In this document: piece after piece, positions 38,540-48,555 of the stretch | Layout: each line of letters starts with the position of its first letter | Position numbering within the stretch: the stretch's first letter is position 1 | Source: Yersinia mollaretii ATCC 43969 | GTDB taxonomy: Bacteria > Pseudomonadota > Gammaproteobacteria > Enterobacterales > Enterobacteriaceae | Assembly (NCBI RefSeq): GCF_013282725.1 | Contig: NZ_CP054043.1 | Location: 1-64,000, forward strand | Reading direction: 5' to 3' | DNA length: 64,000 bases | The notes under the pieces: generated by a model | Seen by the model: only the letters and a program-made list of their open reading frames with translations | The model's database searches: none | Told to the model about the DNA's origin: nothing | Made by a program: the position numbers and the translations under genes

Positions 38540-39319
38540 TTATTCTGCGTTTGCGCTATCTTCTGATTCAAGCGGCATCCGCCACAAACAACTGCCCCCC
38601 TTTTTCATCACCAAATCGAGGCGTGATTCATGGGCCGCCAACTCATCCTCAGCGGCATAAATAATTTTCAGCCCAGAGGCGGGCCGGGTGATGCGCTGAA
38701 TATCGTCTGAAGAGTCACTCTGCGACTGATCGCCCTCCATTGAGAAAGAGAGCGAGGTCTGGCCTCCGGTCATCGCCAGATAAACTTCTGCCAGAATTTC
38801 GGCATCGAGCAATGCGCCGTGCAGTGTTCGCTTGGTATTATCTATCAGGTAGCGATCGCACAGGGCATCAAGGTTATTACGCTTGCCGGGGAACAGGCGG
38901 CGCGCCATTAACAGGCTATCGGTGATGGTACAGAAGGTTTCCGTTTTCGGAATATCCTGCTGTAACATGCGGAACTCATAATCCATAAAGCCGATATCAA
39001 ACGCCGCATTATGGATAATTAATTCTGCGCCACGGATAAACTCAAGAAACTCGGGCGTAATCTCAGCAAATGTCGGTTTGTCCGCCAAAAATTCATCGCT
39101 GATACCGTGAACACCATATGCCTCTGGATCAACCAGACGATCGGGTTTCACATACACATGGAAGTTTCTGCCGGTCAGACGGCGGTTGATCACTTCAACG
39201 GCACCAATCTCAATAATCCGATGGCCTTCATAATGAACGCCCAGCTTATTCATACCGGTGGTTTCAGTATCCAGAACAATCTGTCTGGTCGGTGTAACGA
39301 TCATATTGCCAGTGCTCAT
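38540..39319 (-). CDS. dnaQ: DNA polymerase III epsilon subunit (3'-5' proofreading exonuclease)
   Basis: This 259-residue DEDDh exonuclease contains Exo I DTETTG (17-22), Exo II in HNAAFDIGFMDYEF and Exo III HGALLDAEILAEVY. The C-terminal segment that binds the polymerase alpha subunit is present and ends GGSCLWRMPLE plus a short tail. It is divergent from rnhA with 55 bp between the starts, as in E. coli, so the promoters must overlap. Confidence 0.97.
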   Translation of the reverse strand: MSTGNMIVTPTRQIVLDTETTGMNKLGVHYEGHRIIEIGAVEVINRRLTGRNFHVYVKPDRLVDPEAYGVHGISDEFLADKPTFAEITPEFLEFIRGAELIIHNAAFDIGFMDYEFRMLQQDIPKTETFCTITDSLLMARRLFPGKRNNLDALCDRYLIDNTKRTLHGALLDAEILAEVYLAMTGGQTSLSFSMEGDQSQSDSSDDIQRITRPASGLKIIYAAEDELAAHESRLDLVMKKGGSCLWRMPLESEDSANAE

Positions 39320-39374
39320 AGCGCTCGTTTATGTCAGACTTAACGTTTAAACAGAGAGGAAGAGTCTACCAGAG

Positions 39375-39839
39375 ATGACTAAACAGGTAGAGATTTTCAC
39401 CGACGGATCTTGCCTTGGCAATCCGGGGCCCGGTGGTTACGGCGCAATTTTGCGTTACAAGCAGCATGAAAGAACCTTTAGTGCCGGTTACCGTTTGACC
39501 ACCAACAACCGTATGGAGCTGATGGCGGCCATTGTCGCGCTTGAGGCGTTGACCTCGCCTTGCGAAGTGACGCTCAGCACTGATAGCCAATATGTGCGTC
39601 AAGGGATCACTCAGTGGATCCACAATTGGAAAAAACGCGGCTGGAAAACAACCGACCGCAAACCGGTGCGTAATGTGGATTTGTGGCAGCGCCTGGATCT
39701 GGCTATCCAAACCCATACAGTACAATGGGAGTGGGTAAAGGGCCATGCTGGCCATCCAGAAAATGAACGTTGCGATGAACTCGCCCGCCAAGGTGCGAAT
39801 TCACCGACGTTAGAAGATACCGGTTATATCCCTAATTAA
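39375..39839 (+). CDS. rnhA: Ribonuclease HI
   Basis: The 154-residue enzyme degrades RNA in RNA-DNA hybrids. Catalytic residues D10 ([11 protein letters not shown]), E48 (MELMAA), D70 (STDSQYV) and D134 ([10 protein letters not shown]) are all in place. The length is normal. It is convergent with yafS, leaving 15 bp between them. Confidence 0.98.
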   Translation: MTKQVEIFTDGSCLGNPGPGGYGAILRYKQHERTFSAGYRLTTNNRMELMAAIVALEALTSPCEVTLSTDSQYVRQGITQWIHNWKKRGWKTTDRKPVRNVDLWQRLDLAIQTHTVQWEWVKGHAGHPENERCDELARQGANSPTLEDTGYIPN

Positions 39840-39854
39840 TACCTTGCCGCCAAA

Positions 39855-40574
39855 TCAGGGCTGATCACGGTAGCTTTTAGTCGCACCCACAGCACGGCTG
39901 AACCAAGGTTTACGTGCGCCGAACTTCATCGGATTGAAGGTCAGTGGGATGGTGCGTTTGCGGGCAACAATCAGGCTAACGCAACCTAGCGCGGGTAAGT
40001 GGGTGCTAATAAAGCGCCCGCCTTCTTTATGCCAAGGTAAAACGTGAAAGCGCGACAGATGCAAAACTTCATAATTCAGTAAACTTAGCCAATCCAACAA
40101 ACGCATCTGGGTAAACATGCGGCTAATATAGGGCTGCCGCTGGCGAACTATCGGGATCAACTTCCCGGCCCCCAGTATACTCATGGGATTAAAGTTACTG
40201 ATAACCAACCAGCCGTCGTCGATAAGCACCCTATCCACCTCACGTAAAATACGGTGTGGATCAGCGGCATAGGCTAAAGTGTGAGACAACAAACAGGCAT
40301 CCACCGATTTTTCGGCAAAAGGTAGCTGGTACGGGCTGGCGAGTACCTGCATGTTTTTCCCGCTTTCCCCCACATTAACCTGATGGGAAATTGCGCATTT
40401 ATCACTGGCGATTTCGGCACTTAAATGGCCTATTTTCAGCAAGTGGAAACCAAAGAATTTGGGCCACCAAGGCTGCAACTGCTGCTCAATTGCCGCGCGA
40501 TAATACTCTCCCCAAGGTAACTCAGCCCAGGATGCGGGCGCATCGATCTTTCGGCGTGTTTGCGCTGGTTTCAT
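39855..40574 (-). CDS. yafS: Predicted SAM-dependent methyltransferase YafS
   Basis: The 239-residue protein is of the class I methyltransferase type. [34 protein letters not shown] is the post-I to motif II region of the Methyltransf_11 domain (quoted here for its key residues: [16 protein letters not shown]). It is divergent from gloB. Substrate unknown; gene order is conserved with E. coli. Confidence 0.88.
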   Translation of the reverse strand: MKPAQTRRKIDAPASWAELPWGEYYRAAIEQQLQPWWPKFFGFHLLKIGHLSAEIASDKCAISHQVNVGESGKNMQVLASPYQLPFAEKSVDACLLSHTLAYAADPHRILREVDRVLIDDGWLVISNFNPMSILGAGKLIPIVRQRQPYISRMFTQMRLLDWLSLLNYEVLHLSRFHVLPWHKEGGRFISTHLPALGCVSLIVARKRTIPLTFNPMKFGARKPWFSRAVGATKSYRDQP

Positions 40575-40620
40575 GTTTTATCATCTTCTTTCAAACAATT
40601 GTCGACAAAAGAGGTATCCA

Positions 40621-41376
40621 ATGAATCTTATCAGCATTCCGGCATTTCAAGACAATTACATTTGGCTATTGGCTGACCCGCAAAAACAGTGTGTTATCGT
40701 TGATCCGGGTGAGTCCGCTCCAGTACTGGCGGCACTAAGCCAAGGCCAATACACACCTCAGGCCATTCTGCTCACCCATCACCATCACGATCACGTGGGG
40801 GGGGTTGCTGATTTACGTCGTCATTTCCCTGACATTCCCGTTTATGGACCACAGGAAACGGCGAACAAAGGCGCGACAATAATTGTCAACGGAGGGAATG
40901 AGCTGACAATTAGCGGGCAAAACTACCGCGTTATTGCCGTGCCCGGCCATACCCTAGGACACATTGCATACTACAGTAAACCTTATCTTTTCTGTGGCGA
41001 CACTCTCTTTTCTGGCGGTTGCGGCCGGCTATTCGAAGGCACACCAGAACAAATGTACATGTCAATTCAACAGCTCGCGCAACTTCCCGACGACACCTTA
41101 ATTTGCAGCGCGCATGAATATACTCTCGCAAATCTTAAGTTTGCCCGTTCCCTCTTACCGTTAGATCAAGATATAGCTACATATCAACAACAAATCATGC
41201 AATTACGGGCAAAAGACCTCCCCAGCCTACCCGTAAAATTGCAATTTGAGCGTAAAATTAATGTTTTTTTACGTTGCAATGACGTTGATTTACAAAGAGA
41301 AATAGGCGTAATCTCGCCCCCAAGCTCACTTGTCTCAGTTTTTTCCGAATTACGGTCCAGGAAAGACCGTTTCTGA
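40621..41376 (+). CDS. gloB: Hydroxyacylglutathione hydrolase (glyoxalase II)
   Basis: The 251-residue metallo-beta-lactamase-fold enzyme hydrolyses S-lactoylglutathione, the second step of methylglyoxal detoxification. The metal motif [10 protein letters not shown] is at about 52-61, with GHTLGH and [13 protein letters not shown] following. I start at ATG 40621 ([15 protein letters not shown]), preceded by AGAGG; the frame is open 16 codons upstream without a signal. Confidence 0.96.
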   Translation: MNLISIPAFQDNYIWLLADPQKQCVIVDPGESAPVLAALSQGQYTPQAILLTHHHHDHVGGVADLRRHFPDIPVYGPQETANKGATIIVNGGNELTISGQNYRVIAVPGHTLGHIAYYSKPYLFCGDTLFSGGCGRLFEGTPEQMYMSIQQLAQLPDDTLICSAHEYTLANLKFARSLLPLDQDIATYQQQIMQLRAKDLPSLPVKLQFERKINVFLRCNDVDLQREIGVISPPSSLVSVFSELRSRKDRF

Positions 41377-41447
41377 GCTTTTAGTTGTGTTTTTTGTCGA
41401 AGCAAAGTATGATTGCTCGTCTTTTAAGCAACTACATTGACACACAC

Positions 41448-42836
41448 ATGAAGACCAAAGCGATATTTCTCGCCTCAGTCTTGCTTGTTGGGTGCCAGAC
41501 GTCCAAGCAGGATGTGAAGGTTCCCGTACAGCATGCACAGAGTTTGTCTTCGGCAGGTCAAGAGAGTGAAGCAGGAGAGTACACAAATAGCGCCCGAGTG
41601 GGCAGCGCGCGATGGCTGGATAGTGAAAGTGGCCTCGCGCAGCAAGATTTGTGGAACTTCATTAGCGACGAGCTGAAGATGAAGGTTCCGGAAAATTCCC
41701 GGATCCGTGAACAGAAGCAAAAATACTTAAAAAATAAGAGCTATCTCCACGATGTAACATTACGGGCAGAGCCGTACATGTACCTGATAGTCGAGCAGAT
41801 TAAGAAACGTAAGATGCCGATGGAGCTGGTACTGCTACCCATAGTGGAGAGCGCTTTTGACCCTCACGCGACATCATCCGCCAACGCCGCAGGGCTATGG
41901 CAGATAGTGCCGAGTACCGGTCGAAATTATGGCTTAAAACAGAACCAATGGTATGACGGCCGCAGAGATGTGGTTGCTTCTACCAAAGCAGCGCTTGATA
42001 TGATGGAGCGCCTGAACAAGATGTTTGACGGTGACTGGTTATTAACAGTTGCTGCTTATAACAGCGGTGAAGGCAGAGTCATGCAAGCGGTGAAAGCCAA
42101 TAAGGCTAAGGGTAAACCGACGAACTTTTGGGCATTGTCGCTTCCACGTGAAACGTCAATTTATGTTCCAAAAATGCTGGCCTTGGGTGAGTTAATCAAG
42201 AACAGCAAAAAGTACGGTATAACCTTACCTGAACCCGACAAAGACCGTGCCTTGGCGCGTGTTGATGTTGGTCAGCAGATACAGCTAACTCAGGCGGCTG
42301 AGATGGCGGGGATGTCACTTACAAAGTTGAAATCCTTTAATTCTGGGTATAAGCGCAATGTAACGGCACCTGATGGACACGGTCCTCGTTATATTATGTT
42401 GCCGAAAGCCCATGCTGAGCAGCTTAAAGATTCATTGGCAGAGACTGATATTGCCGCCGTTCAACCCACTAAACTGGCGCAGAACAGCACAAAATCAGCA
42501 TCAAGTTCGCAGTATAAAGTTCGCCCCGGCGATACCTTATCTACGATCGCCAAGCGGTTGAATATCAAGACCAGCGATTTGCAGAGTTGGAACAACTTAC
42601 GTGCCAAGAGCACCTTAAAAGTTGGGCAAACCCTGCAACTGGCAAGCAATACAACCAGCAACAGTATCACCTATCAAGTTCGTAAAGGTGACTCCTTTGC
42701 CAGTATTGCCAAGCGTCACGGTGTAGACACCAACGATGTGATGCGATGGAATTCGGTAGTCAGCAAAGCTAATAATTTACAACCAGGCTTAAAATTGACG
42801 TTGTTCGTTAACGGCAAATCGACCCCGGATACGTAG
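41448..42836 (+). CDS. mltD: Membrane-bound lytic murein transglycosylase D
   Basis: The 462-residue lipoprotein (lipobox LLVGC, Cys16) cleaves peptidoglycan glycan strands. The SLT domain (about 100-230) contains the catalytic Glu in LLPIVESAFDP and the AAYNSGEGRV motif. Two LysM repeats follow at about 345-390 (YKVRPGDTLSTIAKRL) and 410-455 (YQVRKGDSFASIAKRH). I use ATG 41448; the frame is open 21 codons further upstream but the lipoprotein signal fixes the start. Confidence 0.96.
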   Translation: MKTKAIFLASVLLVGCQTSKQDVKVPVQHAQSLSSAGQESEAGEYTNSARVGSARWLDSESGLAQQDLWNFISDELKMKVPENSRIREQKQKYLKNKSYLHDVTLRAEPYMYLIVEQIKKRKMPMELVLLPIVESAFDPHATSSANAAGLWQIVPSTGRNYGLKQNQWYDGRRDVVASTKAALDMMERLNKMFDGDWLLTVAAYNSGEGRVMQAVKANKAKGKPTNFWALSLPRETSIYVPKMLALGELIKNSKKYGITLPEPDKDRALARVDVGQQIQLTQAAEMAGMSLTKLKSFNSGYKRNVTAPDGHGPRYIMLPKAHAEQLKDSLAETDIAAVQPTKLAQNSTKSASSSQYKVRPGDTLSTIAKRLNIKTSDLQSWNNLRAKSTLKVGQTLQLASNTTSNSITYQVRKGDSFASIAKRHGVDTNDVMRWNSVVSKANNLQPGLKLTLFVNGKSTPDT

Positions 42837-42861
42837 AGCTAGAATCGCTATTAGAGCTGTT

Positions 42862-42889
42862 AAAAAGCACCCTTCGGGGTGCTTTTTTT
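42862..42889 (+). terminator. Bidirectional terminator between mltD and yafD
   Basis: AAAAAGCACCC-TTCG-GGGTGCTTTTT has T-runs on both strands and lies between the convergent mltD and yafD genes. Confidence 0.93.
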
Positions 42890-43670
42890 ATGGTTCGAAT
42901 TCAACCAGAAGTGGATTATGATCGGAGGCTCGAGTCACTAATACCGAAGCATCAGCCAGCGTTAGCTCACGGTAAAACACAAAATCAAGGGGCCGACCAA
43001 AAGCACGACTGCGGAGATCGGTGCGGAACTTCACCTCATCCAGACCCGAATTTTGGGCGAAACGCTGCAAAGCATTAACCCGCTGACGGCTCCAGGCGTT
43101 GAAATCTCCCGCCAGAATAACGGGGCCACGGTGCATCGCAATTTGTTCACCAATCGGCTCAAGTTGCTTGCTGTAGACATCAACACCAAGACTGAAATTC
43201 ACCGCATGAATGTTCACAACCATCAATAAACGGCCATCATGGATTGGGTAAACGGTGACTAATGCCGATTTAGACAAGCGTAATAGAGGTTCTCGCTCAC
43301 GTAACGGGCAGCAATAGACTGGGTGCGTAGCCGCTAACGTCATGACACCTGAAGGGTGCTGAGGCAACGCAAAAGCGGGAACCTGATCTGCGGCCTGATA
43401 ATGGGACGTAGCAAACCTCACCAGTTCGGGTGTTGTTTGTGCTTCTTGCAGTAACATCAGTTGAGCATCGCGCCCGAACTCTTTAAGAACAGACAACCAC
43501 TCAGCCCTCTGTTGCTTAAAGATATTCCACACCATCACACGCAGAAATTCAGATGTAGGTAATGGTGCGCCTGGCGGTAGCCCCTGCCCCAACTGCGTCG
43601 CTGAACCAGGAAAAATCTGTTCAACCGGTTGACCTGCAACATACCGCATTGCATATGTTCGTTTCGGCAC
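42888..43670 (-). CDS. yafD: Endonuclease/exonuclease/phosphatase family protein YafD
   Basis: The 260-residue protein has EEP-fold motifs: LLQEAQTT (metal Glu), [21 protein letters not shown] and the C-terminal [11 protein letters not shown]. The start is GTG 43670 ([17 protein letters not shown]), which lines up with E. coli YafD. Biochemical role unknown. E. coli yafE, which lies beside it there, is absent here. Confidence 0.9.
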   Translation of the reverse strand: MPKRTYAMRYVAGQPVEQIFPGSATQLGQGLPPGAPLPTSEFLRVMVWNIFKQQRAEWLSVLKEFGRDAQLMLLQEAQTTPELVRFATSHYQAADQVPAFALPQHPSGVMTLAATHPVYCCPLREREPLLRLSKSALVTVYPIHDGRLLMVVNIHAVNFSLGVDVYSKQLEPIGEQIAMHRGPVILAGDFNAWSRQRVNALQRFAQNSGLDEVKFRTDLRSRAFGRPLDFVFYRELTLADASVLVTRASDHNPLLVEFEP

Positions 43671-44087
43671 TTTGATGGCCTATTCCTTATTCGAAATCAC
43701 GTTGGCTTTTGAGGTAACAGCCGCCGATGCTTTACTGATTATACGCTCAGATGTTCTGCCCAGTAATTTCTTTTACCCGCGACATAATTTTTATCTTGGG
43801 GTACACAAGGGTAGATTCAATCCATGTAATTCATAATGCACTAATAAGCTTTCAATTGATCAAAAAACCGCAAACTAAGCAACCAAAGCCCCCGTCTTCT
43901 CGGTGGCTACAATACTTGATTTAAAATCAATAGTCTTATGTCTAATGACGCATTTTTTGTTGATAACACTCTTGTCATAATTCATTCAGTTTTTCATCGG
44001 GCCGATAATGCACAGTGTTATATGCCGATTGAAAATGATCAATGACACCTAAAAGATAAACTATTATCTGCAAAACAAGGAATTATA
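43671..44087. other. Divergent intergenic region yafD/dkgB
   Basis: 417 bp, AT-rich, with both promoters expected. I see no gene, repeat or clear operator. Confidence 0.5.
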
Positions 44088-44894
44088 ATGAGCGTACCTG
44101 CATTCGGTCTGGGAACTTTCCGCCTTCAAGATCAAGTAGTTATTGATTCCGTTAGCCAAGCGTTGAAATTGGGCTATCGTACTATTGATACAGCCCAAAT
44201 CTATGAAAATGAAGCCGCAGTCGGCCAAGCTATCGAACAGAGTGGTATCAAACGTGATGAGCTATTTATCACAACCAAAATCTGGATTGCTAATTTAGCG
44301 CAAGGAAAATTGATCCCTAGTCTGCAAGAGAGTTTACAGAAGCTGAAAACAGACTATGTAGACTTAACATTAATACACTGGCCATCACCAAATGATGAAG
44401 TCTCTGTGGCTGAATTTATGGCTGAGTTAATGAAAGCCAAAGAGCTGGGATTAACACGTCAGATTGGTATCTCTAATTTCACCATTGATTTAATGAAACA
44501 GGCAATTGCGGCCGTGGGCGCAGAATCCATCACAACTAATCAGATTGAGCTATCTCCTTTACTGCAAAATAGAAAAGTGGTTAATTTTGCTAAGGAAAAT
44601 GGCATTGCAATCACCTCTTATATGACGCTGGCCTATGGCAAAGCCTTGGAAGAGCCCGTTATCAAAGCAATTGCTGAACAACATGGCGCAACGCCCGCAC
44701 AAGTCATTTTAAGTTGGGCGATGCAATTGGGTTACAGCGTTATCCCGTCATCAACCAAAGCGGCTAATTTGGCCAGTAATTTACTGGCGCAAGAGTTGCA
44801 CTTGAGCGCGGAAGATATGGCCCTGATCGCAACGTTGGATCAGGGCGACCGGCTAGTTAGCCCCGAGGGTCTGGCACCAAAGTGGGACGTATAG
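44088..44894 (+). CDS. dkgB: 2,5-diketo-D-gluconate reductase B / methylglyoxal reductase (aldo-keto reductase)
   Basis: This 268-residue NADPH-dependent AKR has the catalytic Asp/Tyr pair in [13 protein letters not shown], Lys in TTKIWIANL and His in LTLIHWPSP. The C-terminal [14 protein letters not shown] binds NADPH. It reduces methylglyoxal and 2-keto sugars. A terminator follows and separates it from convergent yafC. Confidence 0.94.
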   Translation: MSVPAFGLGTFRLQDQVVIDSVSQALKLGYRTIDTAQIYENEAAVGQAIEQSGIKRDELFITTKIWIANLAQGKLIPSLQESLQKLKTDYVDLTLIHWPSPNDEVSVAEFMAELMKAKELGLTRQIGISNFTIDLMKQAIAAVGAESITTNQIELSPLLQNRKVVNFAKENGIAITSYMTLAYGKALEEPVIKAIAEQHGATPAQVILSWAMQLGYSVIPSSTKAANLASNLLAQELHLSAEDMALIATLDQGDRLVSPEGLAPKWDV

Positions 44895-44912
44895 CTCGCT
44901 AAGAACCGACTC

Positions 44913-44940
44913 AACCACCTCCTCTGAGGTGGTTTTTATT
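44913..44940 (+). terminator. Terminator of dkgB
   Basis: AACCACCTC-CTCT-GAGGTGGTT followed by TTTATTTT. It overlaps the 3' end of convergent yafC. Confidence 0.9.
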
Positions 44941-45838
44941 TTGTCGGGATCGTCTGTATCAGGCGTTCATTAATAAAATCAATAAAACAGCGCAGTCGGT
45001 TACTAACCGCTTGATCACTGTAATACACAGCATTAATAGGCATTGCCACAGGCAAAGTCTGTTCTACCAATATTGGAATCAAATCTCCACGTTGAAGATC
45101 CTGCTGGATCATAAAATCCGATAAGCAAGCAATGCCATTTCCCTCAAGGCACAAGCGACGCTGAGTCTCGCCATTATTTGACGTCAAATCTGAAGTTATT
45201 TCATAAGGTTGTCCATCAGATCCAGCCAGCGGCCAACGATTTAATACAGGTAAGTCATTAAACCCTAAGCATAAATGGTTCCGTAAATCTGCTACTGTCT
45301 GCGGTGTGCCATGCTGTTTCAGATAAGTTGGCGAGGCCAGAATATGGCGGTAGCTGGTCAGCAACTTCCTTGCACGCAAAGTTGAATCTTGTAACGTGCC
45401 AACTCTGATGGCGATATCGACCTTCCGCTCAATAAGATTTATAAACGTCTCAGATGACACCAGCGACAGCGTCACTAAAGGGTAGCGTTGGCGAAACTCT
45501 GCCATTAGAGGTGCCAAAATATGTAATACCACAGGAGTAGAGGCATCTATACGTAACAACCCTTTGGGGTTCAATAGGTTGTCTAGTATTTCATTTTCTG
45601 CTGTAGCCATTTCCCGCAAGATATTTTGTACCCGACGAAAATAGTGCTCACCTTCTTGAGTCAAACTGATCTGCCGAGTTGTTCGATTAAGCAGCATCAC
45701 ACCCAGCTTATTCTCTAACTTCTTTACTGTCCGACTCACGACCGAATTCGCTTGTTCTAACTGCTCTGCTGCGCGACTGAAGCTGCCACACTCCACCACG
45801 GTGACAAAGGTAATCAGTTCATCTGAGTTAGCTTTCAT
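44936..45838 (-). CDS. yafC: LysR-family transcriptional regulator YafC
   Basis: The 300-residue protein has an N-terminal winged helix ([26 protein letters not shown] region, about 11-38) and a LysR substrate-binding domain from about 90. It is divergent from the MFS exporter gene with 121 bp between, so that gene is a likely target. In E. coli the dkgB-yafC pair lies in the opposite orientation relative to its neighbours. Confidence 0.9.
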   Translation of the reverse strand: MKANSDELITFVTVVECGSFSRAAEQLEQANSVVSRTVKKLENKLGVMLLNRTTRQISLTQEGEHYFRRVQNILREMATAENEILDNLLNPKGLLRIDASTPVVLHILAPLMAEFRQRYPLVTLSLVSSETFINLIERKVDIAIRVGTLQDSTLRARKLLTSYRHILASPTYLKQHGTPQTVADLRNHLCLGFNDLPVLNRWPLAGSDGQPYEITSDLTSNNGETQRRLCLEGNGIACLSDFMIQQDLQRGDLIPILVEQTLPVAMPINAVYYSDQAVSNRLRCFIDFINERLIQTIPTK

Positions 45839-45904
45839 TATTGCTACTCCAACAAAAATATTTTGATATTTTGAGCATTTTTGTCATTTAACCATAGGTA
45901 CATA

Positions 45905-45915
45905 ATAGCCGCTAT
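45905..45915. promoter_or_regulatory. Candidate YafC operator
   Basis: ATAGCCGCTAT is a perfect 11-bp palindrome in the yafC/MFS gap with the T-N11-A character of LysR sites around it. The position is about 45 bp upstream of the MFS start. Confidence 0.35.
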
Positions 45916-45959
45916 CAAATTGATTCGTTTTTAATTCACTGGTTTTTCTGGAGTAAATA

Positions 45960-47141
45960 ATGCCACTTGCCTTACTGGCGCTGACCATCAGTGCATTCGC
46001 TATTGGGACCACAGAGTTTGTCATTATCGGACTGGTGCCGACAATTGCCGAGCAATTGGGGGTTTCTATCCCCTCTGCTGGCTTATTAGTTTCAATCTAC
46101 GCATTGGGTGTCGCTATTGGTGCTCCGGTGTTAACTGCATTAACCGGACGCATTCCACGTAAAATGCTATTGATTGGCTTAATGATGCTATTCACCTTAG
46201 GCAACTTATTAGCATGGAAATCCCCTGGCTATGAATCATTGGTTGTTGCACGCTTATTAACGGGCTTGGCCCATGGCGTATTTTTCTCAATCGGTTCAAC
46301 GATTGCCACCAGTCTGGTACCTAAAGAGAAAGCCGCCTCGGCTATTGCCATTATGTTTGGTGGTTTGACAGTGGCATTAGTGACCGGAGTTCCGCTAGGG
46401 ACATTTATTGGGCAGCACTTCGGCTGGAGAGAAACTTTTCTGGCTGTATCGCTTATTGGAGTTGTCGCTATTATTGCCAGTACCATTCTGGTGCCAAATA
46501 ATATTCCCAATAGAGCCTCGGCCAGTATAAAACAACAGTTACAGGTGTTAACCCATCCACGCTTATTACTGATTTATGCTATCACCGCATTGGGATACGG
46601 TGGTTTTTTCACCATGTTTACTTTTCTGGCCCCCGTTATGCAAGAACTCGCGGGATTCTCGACAACCGCCGTAAGTGGGATTTTACTGGCATACGGTGTA
46701 TCAGTGGCTATTGGTAACATCTGGGGCGGTAAATTGGCAGACCGTCATGGTGCAGTACCTGCTTTGAGTTTTATTTTTGCCGCACTAGCAGCCCTGTTAT
46801 TTGTTTTCCAGCTCAGTGCCAACCACAGTATCGCTGCATTAATCACTCTGTTGATTATGGGTATTTTTGCCTTTGGCAATGTCCCAGGCTTACAGGTCTA
46901 TGTCGTTCAGAAAGCAGAGGAATATGCGCCGAATGCTGTTGATATTGCTTCTGGTCTGAATATTGCGGCATTTAATGTCGGCATTGCATTAGGATCGATT
47001 ATTGGTGGTCAAACTGTCACCCGCATAGGATTGGCACAAACTCCTTGGATAGGTGGATCAATTGTGCTCAGCGCACTGTTGCTAGTTACATTAAGTGGCA
47101 AGCTGGATAAGAAGCAGCGACATCAGCTTGCTATAAGCTGA
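45960..47141 (+). CDS. MFS transporter of the DHA1 (AraJ/YdhP-like) family
   Basis: The 393-residue inner-membrane protein has about 12 hydrophobic segments, beginning LLALTISAFAIGTTEFVIIGLVP. The motif GTTEF in helix 1 is typical of the AraJ/YdhP/NepI subgroup of drug:H+ antiporters. GGAG precedes ATG 45960. The substrate is unknown; control by the divergent LysR gene yafC is likely from position. Confidence 0.88.
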   Translation: MPLALLALTISAFAIGTTEFVIIGLVPTIAEQLGVSIPSAGLLVSIYALGVAIGAPVLTALTGRIPRKMLLIGLMMLFTLGNLLAWKSPGYESLVVARLLTGLAHGVFFSIGSTIATSLVPKEKAASAIAIMFGGLTVALVTGVPLGTFIGQHFGWRETFLAVSLIGVVAIIASTILVPNNIPNRASASIKQQLQVLTHPRLLLIYAITALGYGGFFTMFTFLAPVMQELAGFSTTAVSGILLAYGVSVAIGNIWGGKLADRHGAVPALSFIFAALAALLFVFQLSANHSIAALITLLIMGIFAFGNVPGLQVYVVQKAEEYAPNAVDIASGLNIAAFNVGIALGSIIGGQTVTRIGLAQTPWIGGSIVLSALLLVTLSGKLDKKQRHQLAIS

Positions 47142-47382
47142 GTCCTATTTAATGACTCAGTGACTATGACATAGGATTATTGATAAGAGCGCTGGTTGAG
47201 TGTATCCAAGATATAGACAAGAAAATCACCTTGGAGAACCTTCACCACGATAGATATTTCCCATTCTCATGACGAGGCCTTTTCGAAGGCCTCCGGGCTG
47301 ATGCCCCAAAATAACTGTGACGCGGAGCAGGCTGCAGAATACTTCAAAATGTAACCAGAGGCATGATGCCGCAACATCATCT
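47142..47382. other. Intergenic region after the MFS gene
   Basis: The only feature seen is a perfect hairpin GAGGCCTT-TTCG-AAGGCCTC at 47274-47293, without a T-run, which may end the MFS transcript. Confidence 0.5.
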
Positions 47383-47670
47383 GTTTTCCAGCGAATTTTC
47401 TACAATATCGAAGAACAGCCTATCACTCAAGGCCAGCGCCAATCCACGTAAAGCCCAAATTAGTCCCTAACAGTCAAAGCCAGTACCCACATTGACACCC
47501 ATATCACGCCCGACAATGTCCACGATAGCCAGCCCTATATCACCCGACTGAAACGATAGTTAAGCCGTTTTAAACTCCCCTTTAGCGACGTCCAAATACA
47601 ATACTTACTGATCAACACAGCGCAAAACATCAAGAAGATGGCGCTGCTAACACTGCTTTATTGTTTATTA
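47383..47670 (+). pseudogene. IS1182-family transposase relic
   Basis: Pieces in three frames read like an IS1182-type DDE transposase in the right order: VFQRIFYNIEEQ (47383), LKASANPRKAQI (about 47426), THIDTHITPDNVHDSQPYI (about 47485) and, after an internal stop and a deletion, INTAQNIKKMALL (about 47610-47650). Multiple frameshifts and loss of most of the centre make it dead. No terminal inverted repeats are recognisable. Confidence 0.75.
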
Positions 47671-47791
47671 ATGGCATGTTATTCAAACAGAGCTGTAGGG
47701 GGCGGGAAGATATTAAGGGGGCTGCTGAAAAGTGTGAAGAATTGCAGAGATGAAATATTGCGGACGTGACCGTCTGTCGCTAAAAAGACAG

Positions 47792-47813
47792 AACCCCACA
47801 CAAAAGTGGGGTT
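47792..47813 (-). terminator. Hairpin downstream of the rrn tail region
   Basis: AACCCCAC-ACAAAA-GTGGGGTT stem, read by minus-strand transcripts leaving the rRNA operon. Only a short T-tract is present on the minus strand. Confidence 0.45.
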
Positions 47814-47873
47814 AGTCAGTAGTCTGACTCTCTATAGAGCAGAAGACGTTTCTTTTTTATTTTGGCACATAGC

Positions 47874-47900
47874 AAAAACCCCACGCTTTTGGCATGGGGT
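47874..47900 (-). terminator. Terminator after the duplicated 5S tail
   Basis: On the minus strand an ACCCCATGC/GCGTGGGGT hairpin (one mismatch) is followed by TTTTT. It sits the same way relative to the 5S-tail fragment (47911-47930) as the main terminator does to intact 5S. Confidence 0.75.
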
Positions 47901-47910
47901 CTTTACTTGA

Positions 47911-47930
47911 TTTGATACCTGGCAGTGTCA
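47911..47930 (-). repeat. Duplicated 3' tail of 5S rRNA
   Basis: TTTGATACCTGGCAGTGTCA matches the 5S gene end and its flank at 48553-48572 in 18 of 20 positions. It suggests that a second 5S gene once stood here. Confidence 0.7.
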
Positions 47931-47933
47931 CAG

Positions 47934-48472
47934 TATTCGTCTCATCTTGAGGATGAGTCTCACCCCTTCGGGGCCAGCGCAAGGCGCTGTTCAAACTGCA
48001 TTCGCAGTAGTATTCGTCTCATCTTGAGGATGAGTCTCACCCCTTCGGGGCCAGCGCAAGACGCTGTTCAAACTGCATGCGCAGTAGTATTCGTCTCATC
48101 TTAAGGATGAGTCTCACCCCTTCGGGGCCAGCGCAAGACGCTGTTCAAACTGCATTCGCAGTAGTATTCGTCTCATCTTGAGGATGAGTCTCACCCCTTC
48201 GGGGCCAGCGCAAGACGCTGTTCAAACTGCATGCGCAGTAGTATTCGTCTCATCTTGAGGATGAGTCTCACCCCTTCGGGGCCAGCGCAAGACGCTGTTC
48301 AAACTGCATGCGCAGTAGTATTCGTCTCATCTTGAGGATGAGTCTCACCCCTTCGGGGCCAGCGCAAGGCGCTGTTCAAACTGCATGCGCAGTAGTATTC
48401 GTCTCATCTTGAGGATGAGTCTCACCCCTTCGGGGCCAGCGCAAGGCGCTGTTCAAACTGCATGCGCAGTTT
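47934..48472 (-). repeat. Array of seven 77-bp tandem repeats downstream of 5S rRNA
   Basis: Units start at 47934, 48011, 48088, 48165, 48242, 48319 and 48396, exactly 77 bp apart. Each unit contains four short hairpins: CTCATC/GATGAG, CCCC-TTCG-GGG, CAGCGC/GCGCTG and ACTGC/GCAGT. Three positions vary between units (CTTGAGG/CTTAAGG, AAGGCG/AAGACG, CATGCG/CATTCG), all in loops or at loop-closing pairs. A 77-bp period is not a multiple of three, so it is not coding. There are no unique spacers, so it is not CRISPR. Confidence 0.95.
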
Positions 48473-48514
48473 GTCGCATATCATGCTCGAGTAGCACACG
48501 CCAGAACCATAAGC

Positions 48515-48546
48515 AAAAAAGGCCACCCATCAGGGTAGCCTTTTTT
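48515..48546 (-). terminator. Main terminator of the rRNA operon
   Basis: AAAAAAGGC.ACCC and GGGT.GCCTTTTTT form the stem 10 bp beyond the 5S 3' end; the minus strand has a run of T residues. Confidence 0.9.
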
Positions 48547-48555
48547 GTTTATTTG

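Noticed and set aside
47934..48472. CRISPR array
   Set aside because: Units are contiguous 77-bp copies with no unique spacers and no cas genes nearby.
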